A stretch of 52,330 nt of DNA from Solobacterium sp. Lineage in GTDB: Bacteria; Bacillota_I; Bacilli_A; Erysipelotrichales; Erysipelotrichaceae. Below, piece after piece: positions 8,349 to 15,448 of the stretch. Where the stretch lies: positions 1 to 52,330 of the forward strand of contig JAFRJJ010000042.1 of NCBI GenBank assembly GCA_017432325.1, given 5' to 3'. Position numbers and translations under genes: made by a program. Position 1 is the first letter of the stretch, and each line of letters begins with the position of its first letter. The notes below the pieces were generated by a model. The model made no database searches and had not been told where the DNA came from. It saw only the letters and a list, made by a program, of their open reading frames with translations.

Positions 8349-9001
8349 TAATCCTCTCCAAATTTATCAAAGCCCTGTGCTTCCAGCCACTCAGCTACAG
8401 CTTCACGGTCAGAATCGTCCAGCGCTTTCGCTTCAGAATAGATCTTGTCGATCATATCTGAAGTATCGAGTGTGATACCTGCATTATCTGCAGTAGAGAC
8501 CACTGTATTATGGATCATGGAAATCCATGTCTTATTGGAAATATTCACACCGTTGGAAAAGAACGGTGTATGAAGCACCGTGAAAAGAACCATGACCCAG
8601 ACAGTCGCGCTGATGATCCCGATCGCGCCGCCCAGAAGTCCGGATACCTCGCGAATGACCGGTGTGCTTTCGATCTCCTTCAGAAGGCTTTCAAGGATCA
8701 TCAGAATGATCCTGCAGACAATAAAGATGATCAAAAACCACATCGCCTGATTGGCGAATACATAGACACTGTCTTTGAGAAGTGTATCCTGAAGCGGTGT
8801 CCATTCTCTTGGCCAGAGCATGAGATACGACGCCGCAACATCATAGTAGCGCCATGAAGCAAACAGGGAAAGACATACGCCGATCAGTGATACGATCTGT
8901 CTCAGAAAGCCTTTGGATGCACCAATAACCATCATGGCAATATAAAAGACTACAAGTCCGATATTTATATAAGTTACCCAGTCAACAGGAATTGAAATCA
9001 T
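8348..9001 (-). CDS. cvpA: CvpA-family membrane protein
   Basis: A 217-residue integral membrane protein with about four helices (near residues 8-28, 32-55, 80-105, 120-145) and a soluble acidic tail. It matches the CvpA/colicin V production family, whose molecular role is unclear. CvpA next to mutS2 is a common Bacillota arrangement. The frame opens at a GTG (9007), but that codon abuts the Shine-Dalgarno GGAGG (9012-9008). ATG 9001 lies six bases after it and is chosen as the start. It is the first gene of the cvpA-mutS2-uvrC unit and shares its upstream region with divergent rnhC. Confidence 0.87.
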   Translation of the reverse strand: MISIPVDWVTYINIGLVVFYIAMMVIGASKGFLRQIVSLIGVCLSLFASWRYYDVAASYLMLWPREWTPLQDTLLKDSVYVFANQAMWFLIIFIVCRIILMILESLLKEIESTPVIREVSGLLGGAIGIISATVWVMVLFTVLHTPFFSNGVNISNKTWISMIHNTVVSTADNAGITLDTSDMIDKIYSEAKALDDSDREAVAEWLEAQGFDKFGED

Positions 9002-9023
9002 ATCCACCTCCGTCTATTGCAAT

Positions 9024-9073
9024 ATCATACTCAAATCAAATTATTTACGCAAATCGTATGTTAGAATTGTTGC
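9024..9073. promoter_or_regulatory. Divergent cvpA and rnhC promoters
   Basis: Minus strand for cvpA: TTGCGT (9052-9047), 17 bp, TATGAT (9029-9024). Plus strand for rnhC: extended -10 TGTTAGAAT (9059-9067), with no clear -35. Only six bases separate the rnhC -10 from its ATG, so transcription should start at or next to the start codon. Confidence 0.7.
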
Positions 9074-9919
9074 ATGGCAAATCAGACAATTACATTAAAA
9101 TTAACACCGGAACAGCAGGACCGTCTGTATGCATCATTCAGGGAATGCTCGGTAAAGCCTCCTGCTTATGCCAGGTATCAGCTAAGAGCAGAAAACTGTG
9201 TGATCACCTGTTATGAGTCCGGAAAGTGCGTCTTCCAGGGAAAAGACGCGGAAGTATACGCATCTGCTTTTATGAAGCCGGATGAGAGTCTGTACCCCCA
9301 GGCCGGCTCCGATGAAGTCGGTACCGGTGATTATTTCGGACCCGTCTGTGTCTGTGCCAGCATCGTGCAGAAGAAGGATGTCACCTTTCTGGAAGAATTG
9401 GGCGTAAAAGACTCCAAACAGATCACGGACGCGTATATCCTTCAGCACGCGCCGGCTGTCATGAAGCACCTGCAGCACAGCCTGCTGATCGTCAGCAACC
9501 GCAAATACAATGAAGTTCATAAAACAACGAACATGAACGCAATCAAAGCAAAGCTCCATAACCAGGCATATGTCAATCTGTCTGCCAGAACAGCATTGCC
9601 AGATCTGCGCGTCATTGACCAGTTTACACCGGAAGCTTCCTATTACCGTTACCTTCAGGGTGAACCGAATGTGATCGGTCAGATCCGTTTTGAGACAAAA
9701 GCCGAAAACAAATATCTGAGTGTGGCGGCATCCAGCATGATCGCCAGGTATGCTTTCCTGAAAAGCATGGAAGCGATGGAACAGAAATATGACATGGAAT
9801 TCGTCAAAGGCGCATCTTCTGCCGTTGATGAATGCGCCAGATCGTTTGTGAAACGCTACGGTATGGAAAAGCTCGGCGACGTAGCCAAGCTTCACTTCAA
9901 GAATACGGAAAAACTATGA
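9074..9919 (+). CDS. rnhC: Ribonuclease HIII
   Basis: A 281-residue enzyme that cleaves the RNA strand of RNA/DNA hybrids. The ~65-residue N-terminal TBP-like substrate-binding domain (NQTITLKLTPEQQDRL...) is followed by the RNase HII/HIII fold. The catalytic acidic residues are in SDEVGTGDYFGP (D80, E81), GVKDSKQ (~113) and RVIDQFTPE (~187). The N-terminal domain and the DEVGTGDYFGP form distinguish HIII from HII. No Shine-Dalgarno sequence precedes the ATG, and an extended -10 sits six bases upstream, so the transcript is predicted to be leaderless. The stop codon lies inside the terminator stem. Confidence 0.96.
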   Translation: MANQTITLKLTPEQQDRLYASFRECSVKPPAYARYQLRAENCVITCYESGKCVFQGKDAEVYASAFMKPDESLYPQAGSDEVGTGDYFGPVCVCASIVQKKDVTFLEELGVKDSKQITDAYILQHAPAVMKHLQHSLLIVSNRKYNEVHKTTNMNAIKAKLHNQAYVNLSARTALPDLRVIDQFTPEASYYRYLQGEPNVIGQIRFETKAENKYLSVAASSMIARYAFLKSMEAMEQKYDMEFVKGASSAVDECARSFVKRYGMEKLGDVAKLHFKNTEKL

Positions 9920-9948
9920 TACCGGCTGATATGGCCGGTATCTTTTCT
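9918..9948 (+). terminator. rnhC terminator
   Basis: GATACCGGC (9918-9926) pairs with GCCGGTATC (9934-9942), followed by TTTTCTT. The stem begins inside the rnhC stop codon. Confidence 0.85.
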
Positions 9949-10448
9949 TACTTGGTTTTTTCGCTGTTCGGTCTGCGCTCAACACTCAGTCTGATCGTGT
10001 TTTCGACCTGTACCAGTTCCACGCCTGCTGCCCTCAGCATGCGCTTTGATACAACGTTTGCGTCTGTTCCGTCGTATTTATCACTTTCATATACGATCTT
10101 CGAAATACCTGCCTGAATGATCGCCTTGGCACATTCATTGCAGGGAAACAGTGATACATAAAGCGTACATCCGCGGACAGGACGCGGGCTGTTCAGGATC
10201 GCGTTGAGTTCAGCATGGACGACATAAGCATACTTGCTGATGAGGAAACCGCCTTCCCTGTCCCAGGGAAATTCATCGTCACTGCATCCGCGCGGGAAAC
10301 CGTTATACCCGACCGATACGACACGGTTGTTTTCATCGATGATGGCAGCACCCACCTGGGTGTTGGGATCCTTGGAACGAAGTGCGGACAGATGAGCAAG
10401 TCCCATGAAGTACTCATCCCAGCTGAGTGTATCAAGTCGTTTTGTCAT
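9948..10448 (-). CDS. comEB: ComEB-like dCMP deaminase family protein
   Basis: A 166-residue zinc-dependent cytidine/deoxycytidylate deaminase. The zinc and catalytic motif is HAELNAIL (H78, E80) with FPCNEC (C103, C106). The N-terminal WDEYFMGLAHLSALRSKDPNTQVGA block is typical of dCMP deaminases. The likely reaction is dCMP to dUMP, feeding dTMP synthesis. In Bacillus the gene lies in the comE operon, but no comEA or comEC is present here. It starts two bases after the rhomboid gene behind CAGGAG and is the last gene of the lspA-rluD-rhomboid-comEB unit. Confidence 0.93.
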   Translation of the reverse strand: MTKRLDTLSWDEYFMGLAHLSALRSKDPNTQVGAAIIDENNRVVSVGYNGFPRGCSDDEFPWDREGGFLISKYAYVVHAELNAILNSPRPVRGCTLYVSLFPCNECAKAIIQAGISKIVYESDKYDGTDANVVSKRMLRAAGVELVQVENTIRLSVERRPNSEKTK

Positions 10449-10450
10449 AA

Positions 10451-11254
10451 TCAGTTCTCCTGTTTCAGATATGCTTCAAGATAATCAATATCATATAATT
10501 CATCCAGATTCCTTGCAATATTCATCGCATGCTTCGCAAGACCATGGTCATATTCAAATTTCAGGACCTTTGCGTCAGTTCCGGCATACGTTTCCGATGG
10601 CCTGATCGCTGTTTTCTGCATGCACATGACAGCAAGGATCACGCACAGGATCGGCAGTGCCGTATATCCGGTGATCTTCTGCGTACGGTTGGCTGCCGTG
10701 ATGATCGAAGCACACAGCATACCGCCTACCGCTCCGCCTAAATGCGCCTGCCAGGCTACCGTCGGCATGAAGTTGATCAGCATGTTCATCAGCACCGTCT
10801 GCATGACTGCCCGCTGGACTGCCGGATTTTTCAGGACGCCTCTTCTGTAGAGGATCAGGATCTCACATGCCATCAGACCGTAAAGTCCTCCCGAGATACC
10901 GACTGCCACCGTATTGCCGGACAGTACGAACAGGAACAGATTTCCGATCACGACTGAGATGACCAGTGTCATCAGGTAGTTCTTCCAGCCAAGGATCCGT
11001 TCCAGCACAACGCCGATATAAAGCATGCTGTACATATTCATCAGCAGATGCCATACGCTGATGTGCACCAGTCCCGCGGTCAGGATACGCCAGTATTCGC
11101 CGGCAACGATCATTGCTTTGTAGTACGCGCCGAACAGGATCGCTTTTTCGGTCAGGTTGCCGTCAAACGGAACCAGATTGACTGCCAGGCATACAGCACA
11201 GCAGATCAGGATGATGATCCTTGTTGCGGGAGGTATCTGCCTGAAGGATCTCAT
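10451..11254 (-). CDS. Rhomboid-family intramembrane serine protease
   Basis: A 267-residue protein with six to seven membrane helices. The rhomboid signature is complete: HLLMN (H69, N73), catalytic Ser in GISGGLYG (S121) and catalytic His in WQAHLGGAVGG (H171). It should cleave transmembrane segments of client proteins within the membrane; clients are unknown. The C-terminal ~60 residues beyond the last helix are soluble and charged (ETYAGTDAKVLKFEYDHG). Its ATG overlaps the rluD stop by four bases (TTATGA) and GAGGAAAC serves as ribosome site, so it is coupled to rluD. Confidence 0.92.
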   Translation of the reverse strand: MRSFRQIPPATRIIILICCAVCLAVNLVPFDGNLTEKAILFGAYYKAMIVAGEYWRILTAGLVHISVWHLLMNMYSMLYIGVVLERILGWKNYLMTLVISVVIGNLFLFVLSGNTVAVGISGGLYGLMACEILILYRRGVLKNPAVQRAVMQTVLMNMLINFMPTVAWQAHLGGAVGGMLCASIITAANRTQKITGYTALPILCVILAVMCMQKTAIRPSETYAGTDAKVLKFEYDHGLAKHAMNIARNLDELYDIDYLEAYLKQEN

Positions 11255-12165
11255 AATGTTTCCTCTTCCAGGATCGTCAGAAGCTTCTGAAAGTATTCGG
11301 GAAGCGGTGCTTCAAAGACCATCGTCTCGTTCGTGCGAGGATGTACGAATGTCAGTCTGTGCGCATGCAGCACCTGGCCCTGGGTATCCATATAACGGCA
11401 GGGCTTGCCGTATTTCAGGTCACCCATTACAGGGTGATTGATGTATTTCATATGTACGCGTATCTGGTGTGTCCTGCCTGTATCCAGCCGGCATTCAACA
11501 TACGTACTGTTTTTGAAGCGCTTCAGTACATGGAAGTGTGTACGTGCTTCACGGGAAGCTTTATCGGTCACCTTCATTTTCTGGCGGTCTGCCGGATCAC
11601 GCCCGATCGGCGCGTCAATCAGTCCGTCATCATGAACGATATTTCCCATCACGACAGCCAGATAATCTCTCCGGCATGTCTTGCTTTCCAGCTGGGAAGC
11701 GATGGCTGTGTGCGCAAAGTCATTCTTGCAGGCAACGATACAGCCGGTCGTATCTTTGTCGATCCTGTGGACGATGCCCGGACGGATCACGCCGTTGATG
11801 CCTGAAAGGTCTTTGCAGTGATACAGCAGCGCATTGACCAGTGTGCCTGTATAGATGCCGGATGCCGGATGAACGATCATCCCCTTCGGTTTGTTGATGA
11901 CGATGACATCCTCATCTTCATACAGGATATCAAGCGGGATATTTTCCGGCTGAAGATCCAGCGGCTGGTCTTCCGGCACATCCGCTTCAATGATGTCGCC
12001 AGCACAGACCGCGTAACTGCTTTTCACGGGTTTCCCGTTGACTGTGATCATTCCTTCTTTGACCAGTGCCTGTACCCGGCTGCGGGACAGATCGCTGACA
12101 TCACTCAGATACCGGTCGATCCGGACACCTGAATCTTCAGCTGCTTCAAATCTGAGTTTTGCCAT
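11251..12165 (-). CDS. rluD: RluD-type 23S rRNA pseudouridine synthase
   Basis: A 304-residue RluA/RluD-family enzyme that converts uridine to pseudouridine, most likely in 23S rRNA helix 69. It has an S4 RNA-binding domain (~14-75, GVRIDRYLSDVSDLSRSRVQALVKEG) and the catalytic motif HRIDKDTTGCIV, with Asp136 as nucleophile. TGRTHQIRVHMKYINHPVMGD is the conserved C-terminal block. In Bacillota the lspA-rluD order is very common, as here. The gene overlaps the end of lspA by 20 bases and starts behind GGAGAGAGCAG. Exact target positions cannot be read from sequence, so the rluD name is by family and synteny. Confidence 0.93.
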   Translation of the reverse strand: MAKLRFEAAEDSGVRIDRYLSDVSDLSRSRVQALVKEGMITVNGKPVKSSYAVCAGDIIEADVPEDQPLDLQPENIPLDILYEDEDVIVINKPKGMIVHPASGIYTGTLVNALLYHCKDLSGINGVIRPGIVHRIDKDTTGCIVACKNDFAHTAIASQLESKTCRRDYLAVVMGNIVHDDGLIDAPIGRDPADRQKMKVTDKASREARTHFHVLKRFKNSTYVECRLDTGRTHQIRVHMKYINHPVMGDLKYGKPCRYMDTQGQVLHAHRLTFVHPRTNETMVFEAPLPEYFQKLLTILEEETL

Positions 12166-12628
12166 CTGCTCTCTCCTTCCGTTCTTCCAGGATCATCTCG
12201 ATGAACATCAGTCCGACCCCGATGCACAGTGCGCTGTCCGCAATGTTGAAGATCGGGAAATCGTAACCGAAGATAATAAAATCAAGAAAATCACGTACGT
12301 ACCCGAGCATCAGCCTGTCGATCAGGTTGCCCAGCGCTCCGCTGGCCATTAAAGCAAATACGACCGTCTGAAGCTTGTTTCCGCTTTTATGGGCACGTTC
12401 CATCAGGTAAGACAGTCCGACAAAAGCCACTGCCGCAACAACGCAAAGAGCGGCCGTTGCCTGTCCGCCTGAGAACATACTCCATGCGACACCGGTATTC
12501 TTCGCATAAGTCAGGTAAAAGAATCCCGGTATCAGTTCCATATGTGCATACTGCATCGGTGAAGCCGCGATCAGATATTTGCTCAGCTGATCGATCACCA
12601 GTACAGCGATCATCAAAATATAACGCAT
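12146..12628 (-). CDS. lspA: Lipoprotein signal peptidase (signal peptidase II)
   Basis: A 160-residue, four-helix aspartyl protease that removes the signal peptide of diacylglyceryl-modified prolipoproteins. The conserved blocks VIDQLSKYLI, NTGVAWSMFSG, GNLIDRLMLGYVRDFLDF and FPIFNIADSALCIG are all present. The catalytic pair is D113 and D131. Length is typical. Substrates are plentiful here: several neighbours carry lipoboxes (near 19.9, 24.6, 25.0, 37.6, 45.0 and 45.7 kb). It is the first gene of its operon with rluD, rhomboid and comEB, and AGGAG precedes the ATG. Confidence 0.96.
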   Translation of the reverse strand: MRYILMIAVLVIDQLSKYLIAASPMQYAHMELIPGFFYLTYAKNTGVAWSMFSGGQATAALCVVAAVAFVGLSYLMERAHKSGNKLQTVVFALMASGALGNLIDRLMLGYVRDFLDFIIFGYDFPIFNIADSALCIGVGLMFIEMILEERKERADGKTQI

Positions 12629-12650
12629 AACCTACTCCTGTCTGCTAAAT

Positions 12651-12685
12651 AATATTAGCCGTAATCAGGACTGTTGACCAGTCAA
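12651..12685 (-). promoter_or_regulatory. lspA operon promoter with a TTGAC-N2-GTCAA repeat
   Basis: On the minus strand TGGTCA, 17 bp, TAATAT is a possible promoter. The palindrome TTGACCAGTCAA (12674-12685) overlaps the -35 and touches the T-tract of the upstream terminator. Promoter quality is moderate; operator function is only inferred. Confidence 0.4.
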
Positions 12686-12713
12686 AAAAATCTGCATTGG
12701 TTTAAGATGCAGA
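12684..12713 (-). terminator. Terminator of the TSCPD gene
   Basis: On the minus strand TCTGCAT (12713-12707) pairs with ATGCAGA (12697-12691) and is followed by seven T. Confidence 0.85.
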
Positions 12714-12728
12714 CTGTTTGAAGCAGGA

Positions 12729-12989
12729 TCAGTTCTTTGAAACGGTGTATTCCTTGAGCGCGCGTGCGATCTGATCAGGGCAGGATGTACTCTTGTATCC
12801 GCACTTGATGCCGTCAAGACGTTCGATGACTTCATCGATCTCCATGCCTTTCAGCAGATTGGCGATACCCTTCAGGTTGCCGTTGCATCCGCCTGTAACA
12901 ACAACTTTTTCTATCTTTCCGTCGTTGAGATCAAAGTCCAGCTGCCTGGAACAAACTCCCTGCGGTGTATAAGTAAAATGTTCACTCAT
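12729..12989 (-). CDS. TSCPD domain protein (TIGR03905-like)
   Basis: An 86-residue protein matching the small TSCPD/TIGR03905 family found in many anaerobic Bacillota. The domain is named for the TSCPD motif, here STSCPDQIARAL near the C-terminus, and it also occurs as the C-terminal part of some ribonucleotide reductases. Visible conserved pieces are YTPQGVCSRQLDFDL, VTGGCNGNLKGIANLL and CGYKSTSCPDQ; the four cysteines could bind metal or be redox active. Biochemical function is not established. A GTG at 13007 also opens the frame, but GGAG lies upstream of ATG 12989, which I prefer. It is a single-gene unit divergent from the DEAD-box helicase. Confidence 0.85.
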   Translation of the reverse strand: MSEHFTYTPQGVCSRQLDFDLNDGKIEKVVVTGGCNGNLKGIANLLKGMEIDEVIERLDGIKCGYKSTSCPDQIARALKEYTVSKN

Positions 12990-13043
12990 CGTTCTGTTCT
13001 CCTTCACGTCCCGTATTTTAGCATTATTTTTTCTGATTTCATA

Positions 13044-13072
13044 TTGAAATACTCCGATATTTGTATGATATA
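13044..13072 (+). promoter_or_regulatory. Helicase promoter, predicted leaderless
   Basis: TTGAAA (13044-13049), 17 bp, GATATA (13067-13072), then eight bases to the ATG at 13081. An overlapping TATGAT (13064-13069) is an alternative -10. Either predicts a 5' leader of about 0-4 bases, and no Shine-Dalgarno sequence is present. Confidence 0.6.
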
Positions 13073-13080
13073 TACAAGAT

Positions 13081-14223
13081 ATGACAGAATTCAGGATCGA
13101 ACAGTTAAGAAACGAAACAGTTGAAGCGCTGACAAAAATGGGTATCCATGAGCTTTCCGGGATACAGGTATCATGTATTCCGGCTGCTCTGGAAGGAAGA
13201 GATATCTATGCCTGCGCTCCTACCGGCACGGGCAAGACGATCGCATATCTGGCGCCTGTTCTGGAACATACGGAACAGCAGATGAAAACAAAGCACAAGC
13301 CGGCTGCCGTGATCCTCTCCCCGACAAGAGAACTGGCTTCCCAGATCGCAGATGTATCCAGAAAGCTTCTTTCCACCCGGGAAGGCATCCGTACGGCACT
13401 GCTGACCGGCGGTGTCGATATGAACAGACAGGTACGATCATTCCGGAATTCCGCGGATATCGTCGTCGGAACACCTGCCAGGATCTGCGACCATCTGAGA
13501 CGTCATACGATCAAAACGGATGAGATCAGATACCTGATCATCGATGAAGCAGATGAGATGCTGACAATGGGTTTCTATGAGGATGTGCTCAATGTCGTAA
13601 ACGCGCTCGCTGGATGTCAGATCATGATGTTTTCCGCAACAGATACTGATCAGACCAGGAAGCTCGCATCAGAGATATTACGAGATCCTGCTGAGTTCAG
13701 GATCAGTTCCGATCCCCTGCTCAGACACAGGATCCGTCTTTACCACTGTATCTGCAAAGAAGACGATAAACCGGCTGTCCTGAAAGAACTGCTTTATCAG
13801 AACGAAGCACCGCAGATCCTGGTTTTCTGCGGTATGAGAAATACCTGTGACCGTGTCAGCTCCATGCTGAGAAGTCTTGGATACAGCTGCGATACTGTTC
13901 ACAGTGAAATGGACCCCAATGTCCGGAAACGGATCATGAAGTCGTTCAAGGATCACCGGATCAGGATACTGACCGCGACCGATGTAGCGGCCAGAGGCAT
14001 TGATATTACGGATATCAGTCTGGTGATCAATTATGACTGTCCGCAGGATATCAGATCTTTCGTTCACAGAATCGGCCGAACCGGCAGGTCCAATACTGAA
14101 GGCACTGTCATTTCCCTGTTCACGGAAAAGGAACTTCCTCAGCTTGCCGTCATGCAGAATGAGACAGGCCTGACATCCGGAAAGATCACTGTCCGGTCCA
14201 GGCAGAAAACAAAACGCAGATAA
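13081..14223 (+). CDS. DEAD-box RNA helicase
   Basis: A 380-residue ATP-dependent RNA helicase made only of the two RecA-like domains. Motifs in order: Q motif (GIQVSCIPAALEGRD), Walker A APTGTGKT (~45-52), PTRELA, GTPARI, DEAD (~156-159), SAT (~185), DVAARGIDI and HRIGRTGR. The short tail (TVRSRQKTKRR) is basic and lacks an extra RNA-binding domain such as that of DbpA. It most resembles small CshB-like helicases involved in ribosome assembly, RNA decay or cold adaptation; the exact role cannot be assigned. The start lacks a Shine-Dalgarno sequence and is predicted leaderless. A strong terminator follows. Confidence 0.93.
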   Translation: MTEFRIEQLRNETVEALTKMGIHELSGIQVSCIPAALEGRDIYACAPTGTGKTIAYLAPVLEHTEQQMKTKHKPAAVILSPTRELASQIADVSRKLLSTREGIRTALLTGGVDMNRQVRSFRNSADIVVGTPARICDHLRRHTIKTDEIRYLIIDEADEMLTMGFYEDVLNVVNALAGCQIMMFSATDTDQTRKLASEILRDPAEFRISSDPLLRHRIRLYHCICKEDDKPAVLKELLYQNEAPQILVFCGMRNTCDRVSSMLRSLGYSCDTVHSEMDPNVRKRIMKSFKDHRIRILTATDVAARGIDITDISLVINYDCPQDIRSFVHRIGRTGRSNTEGTVISLFTEKELPQLAVMQNETGLTSGKITVRSRQKTKRR

Positions 14224-14232
14224 ACAGATCAA

Positions 14233-14258
14233 GCCGGCAATTCCGCCGGCTTTTGTTG
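14233..14258 (+). terminator. Helicase terminator
   Basis: GCCGGC (14233-14238) and GCCGGC (14245-14250), a self-complementary pair around AATTCC, are followed by TTTTGTTG. Confidence 0.85.
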
Positions 14259-14262
14259 TGTA

Positions 14263-14291
14263 AAAAAGGACCTGTATGCAGTGCATACAGG
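14263..14291 (-). terminator. Rubrerythrin terminator
   Basis: On the minus strand CCTGTATGC pairs with GCATACAGG around a 3-base loop (14271-14291), followed closely by TTTTTT. Confidence 0.85.
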
Positions 14292-14305
14292 CCGGTAAAA
14301 CATGA

Positions 14306-14848
14306 TCAGTAATTATTGCGTTTGATCTCAAAATAAGCCTGAGGATGTGCGCATACAGGGCATACTTCCGGAGCTTCAGCAGCGACGACTGTATAGCCGC
14401 AGTTTCTGCACTGCCATACGACCGGCTCGCTCTTTGCGAATACTGTCTTTCCTGTCAGGTTTTCAAGAAGCTTGCGGTAGCGTTCTTCGTGTTCCTTTTC
14501 GATAGCCGCTACGCCTCTGAAGCTTTCAGCGATCTCGGGGAAACCTTCTTTTTCGGCAGTCTCAGCAAACTTTGCATACATGTCTGTCCACTCAAAGTTT
14601 TCGCCGTCGGCAGCCTGGTTCAGATTATCTTCAGTGTCACGGATCGTGCCGCCCTGCAGCAGTTTGAACCACATCTTAGCGTGTTCTTTTTCATTTCCGG
14701 CTGTCAGTGTGAAGAATTCAGCGATCTGTTCGTAGCCTTCCTTCTTTGCTTTGCTTGCCCAGTAGTCATACTTGTTCCTGGCCATGCTTTCTCCTGCAAA
14801 TGCAGTTTCAAGATTCTTGTAAGTTTCTGTTCCTTTTAAGTCCTTCAT
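14306..14848 (-). CDS. Rubrerythrin
   Basis: A 180-residue diiron peroxidase that reduces hydrogen peroxide to water in anaerobes. The N-terminal ferritin-like four-helix domain (~1-140) carries the [13 protein letters not shown] and EKEHAKMW and [12 protein letters not shown] iron-ligand motifs. The C-terminal rubredoxin domain (~145-180) has two CxxC pairs, CRNCGY and [12 protein letters not shown]. The start is ATG 14848, seven bases after GGAGG; a longer frame opens at 14869 but lacks a ribosome site. A sigma-A -10 TATAAT lies at 14873-14868. This gene indicates an anaerobic or microaerophilic lifestyle. Confidence 0.95.
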   Translation of the reverse strand: MKDLKGTETYKNLETAFAGESMARNKYDYWASKAKKEGYEQIAEFFTLTAGNEKEHAKMWFKLLQGGTIRDTEDNLNQAADGENFEWTDMYAKFAETAEKEGFPEIAESFRGVAAIEKEHEERYRKLLENLTGKTVFAKSEPVVWQCRNCGYTVVAAEAPEVCPVCAHPQAYFEIKRNNY

Positions 14849-14867
14849 GATTTTGCCTCCTGCGACC

Positions 14868-14896
14868 ATTATATGTCCGCTGTACCGGTTATGGAA
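14868..14896 (-). promoter_or_regulatory. Rubrerythrin promoter
   Basis: TTCCAT (14896-14891), 17 bp, TATAAT (14873-14868) on the minus strand. The -35 is weak and the -10 is consensus. No clear PerR box is seen. Confidence 0.6.
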
Positions 14897-14953
14897 GAGA
14901 TATACCTCGGGGAATATCCGGTATCCTGCCGTATATGAAAACGGAGGAAGATC

Positions 14954-15448
14954 ATGCTGTATGTTTTTTCAATGATCCTGGGGATCCTGAGTGTACGATA
15001 CCCTTCATACCGGAGCTGTTCTGCTTATGAACTGATGACAGGTATGTTATTTGTTCTGGCTTTATTCCTGCTTGGCTGTCATGTGAAACAAGCGTTCCTG
15101 GTTCCTGTCTGCCTGTTTTCCGCTATAGCTGACCTGCGTACCGGTGAGATCCCGGACCTCTGCAGTGTGCTGATCCTGGGTTATGCTGTGTACTGCAGGA
15201 TATTTGATCCCGGATGTCTTATAATCATTTTTGTCACAACACTGTTATCGATCAATCATATGCTGGGATTCGGCGATGCCAAGCTATTGACAGCCTGGTC
15301 GGTATTATTCGGACTCAGTACCTGTCAGGCGGTTTCGATCGCTTCGTTTGCGGCGCTTCCGTTTGCTTTATTCAACAGAAAAACGAGGCAGATCGTATTT
15401 GCCCCGTTTCTGTGCATTGGTTTTCTGTTCTGTCTTATTTCTGAATAA
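14954..15448 (+). CDS. Prepilin peptidase (A24-type aspartyl protease)
   Basis: A 164-residue polytopic membrane protein (about six helices). It has the two catalytic Asp motifs of type IV prepilin peptidases: [12 protein letters not shown] (~58-69) and GFGDAKL (~105-111). The N-terminal methyltransferase domain of classical PilD is missing, as in short archaeal-like or ComC-like forms. It should trim leader peptides of pseudopilins for DNA uptake or pili. No pilin or secretion genes lie nearby, so it acts on products of other loci. GGAGG precedes the ATG by six bases. The 3' end overlaps the convergent histidine kinase gene by 14 bases. Confidence 0.85.
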   Translation: MLYVFSMILGILSVRYPSYRSCSAYELMTGMLFVLALFLLGCHVKQAFLVPVCLFSAIADLRTGEIPDLCSVLILGYAVYCRIFDPGCLIIIFVTTLLSINHMLGFGDAKLLTAWSVLFGLSTCQAVSIASFAALPFALFNRKTRQIVFAPFLCIGFLFCLISE

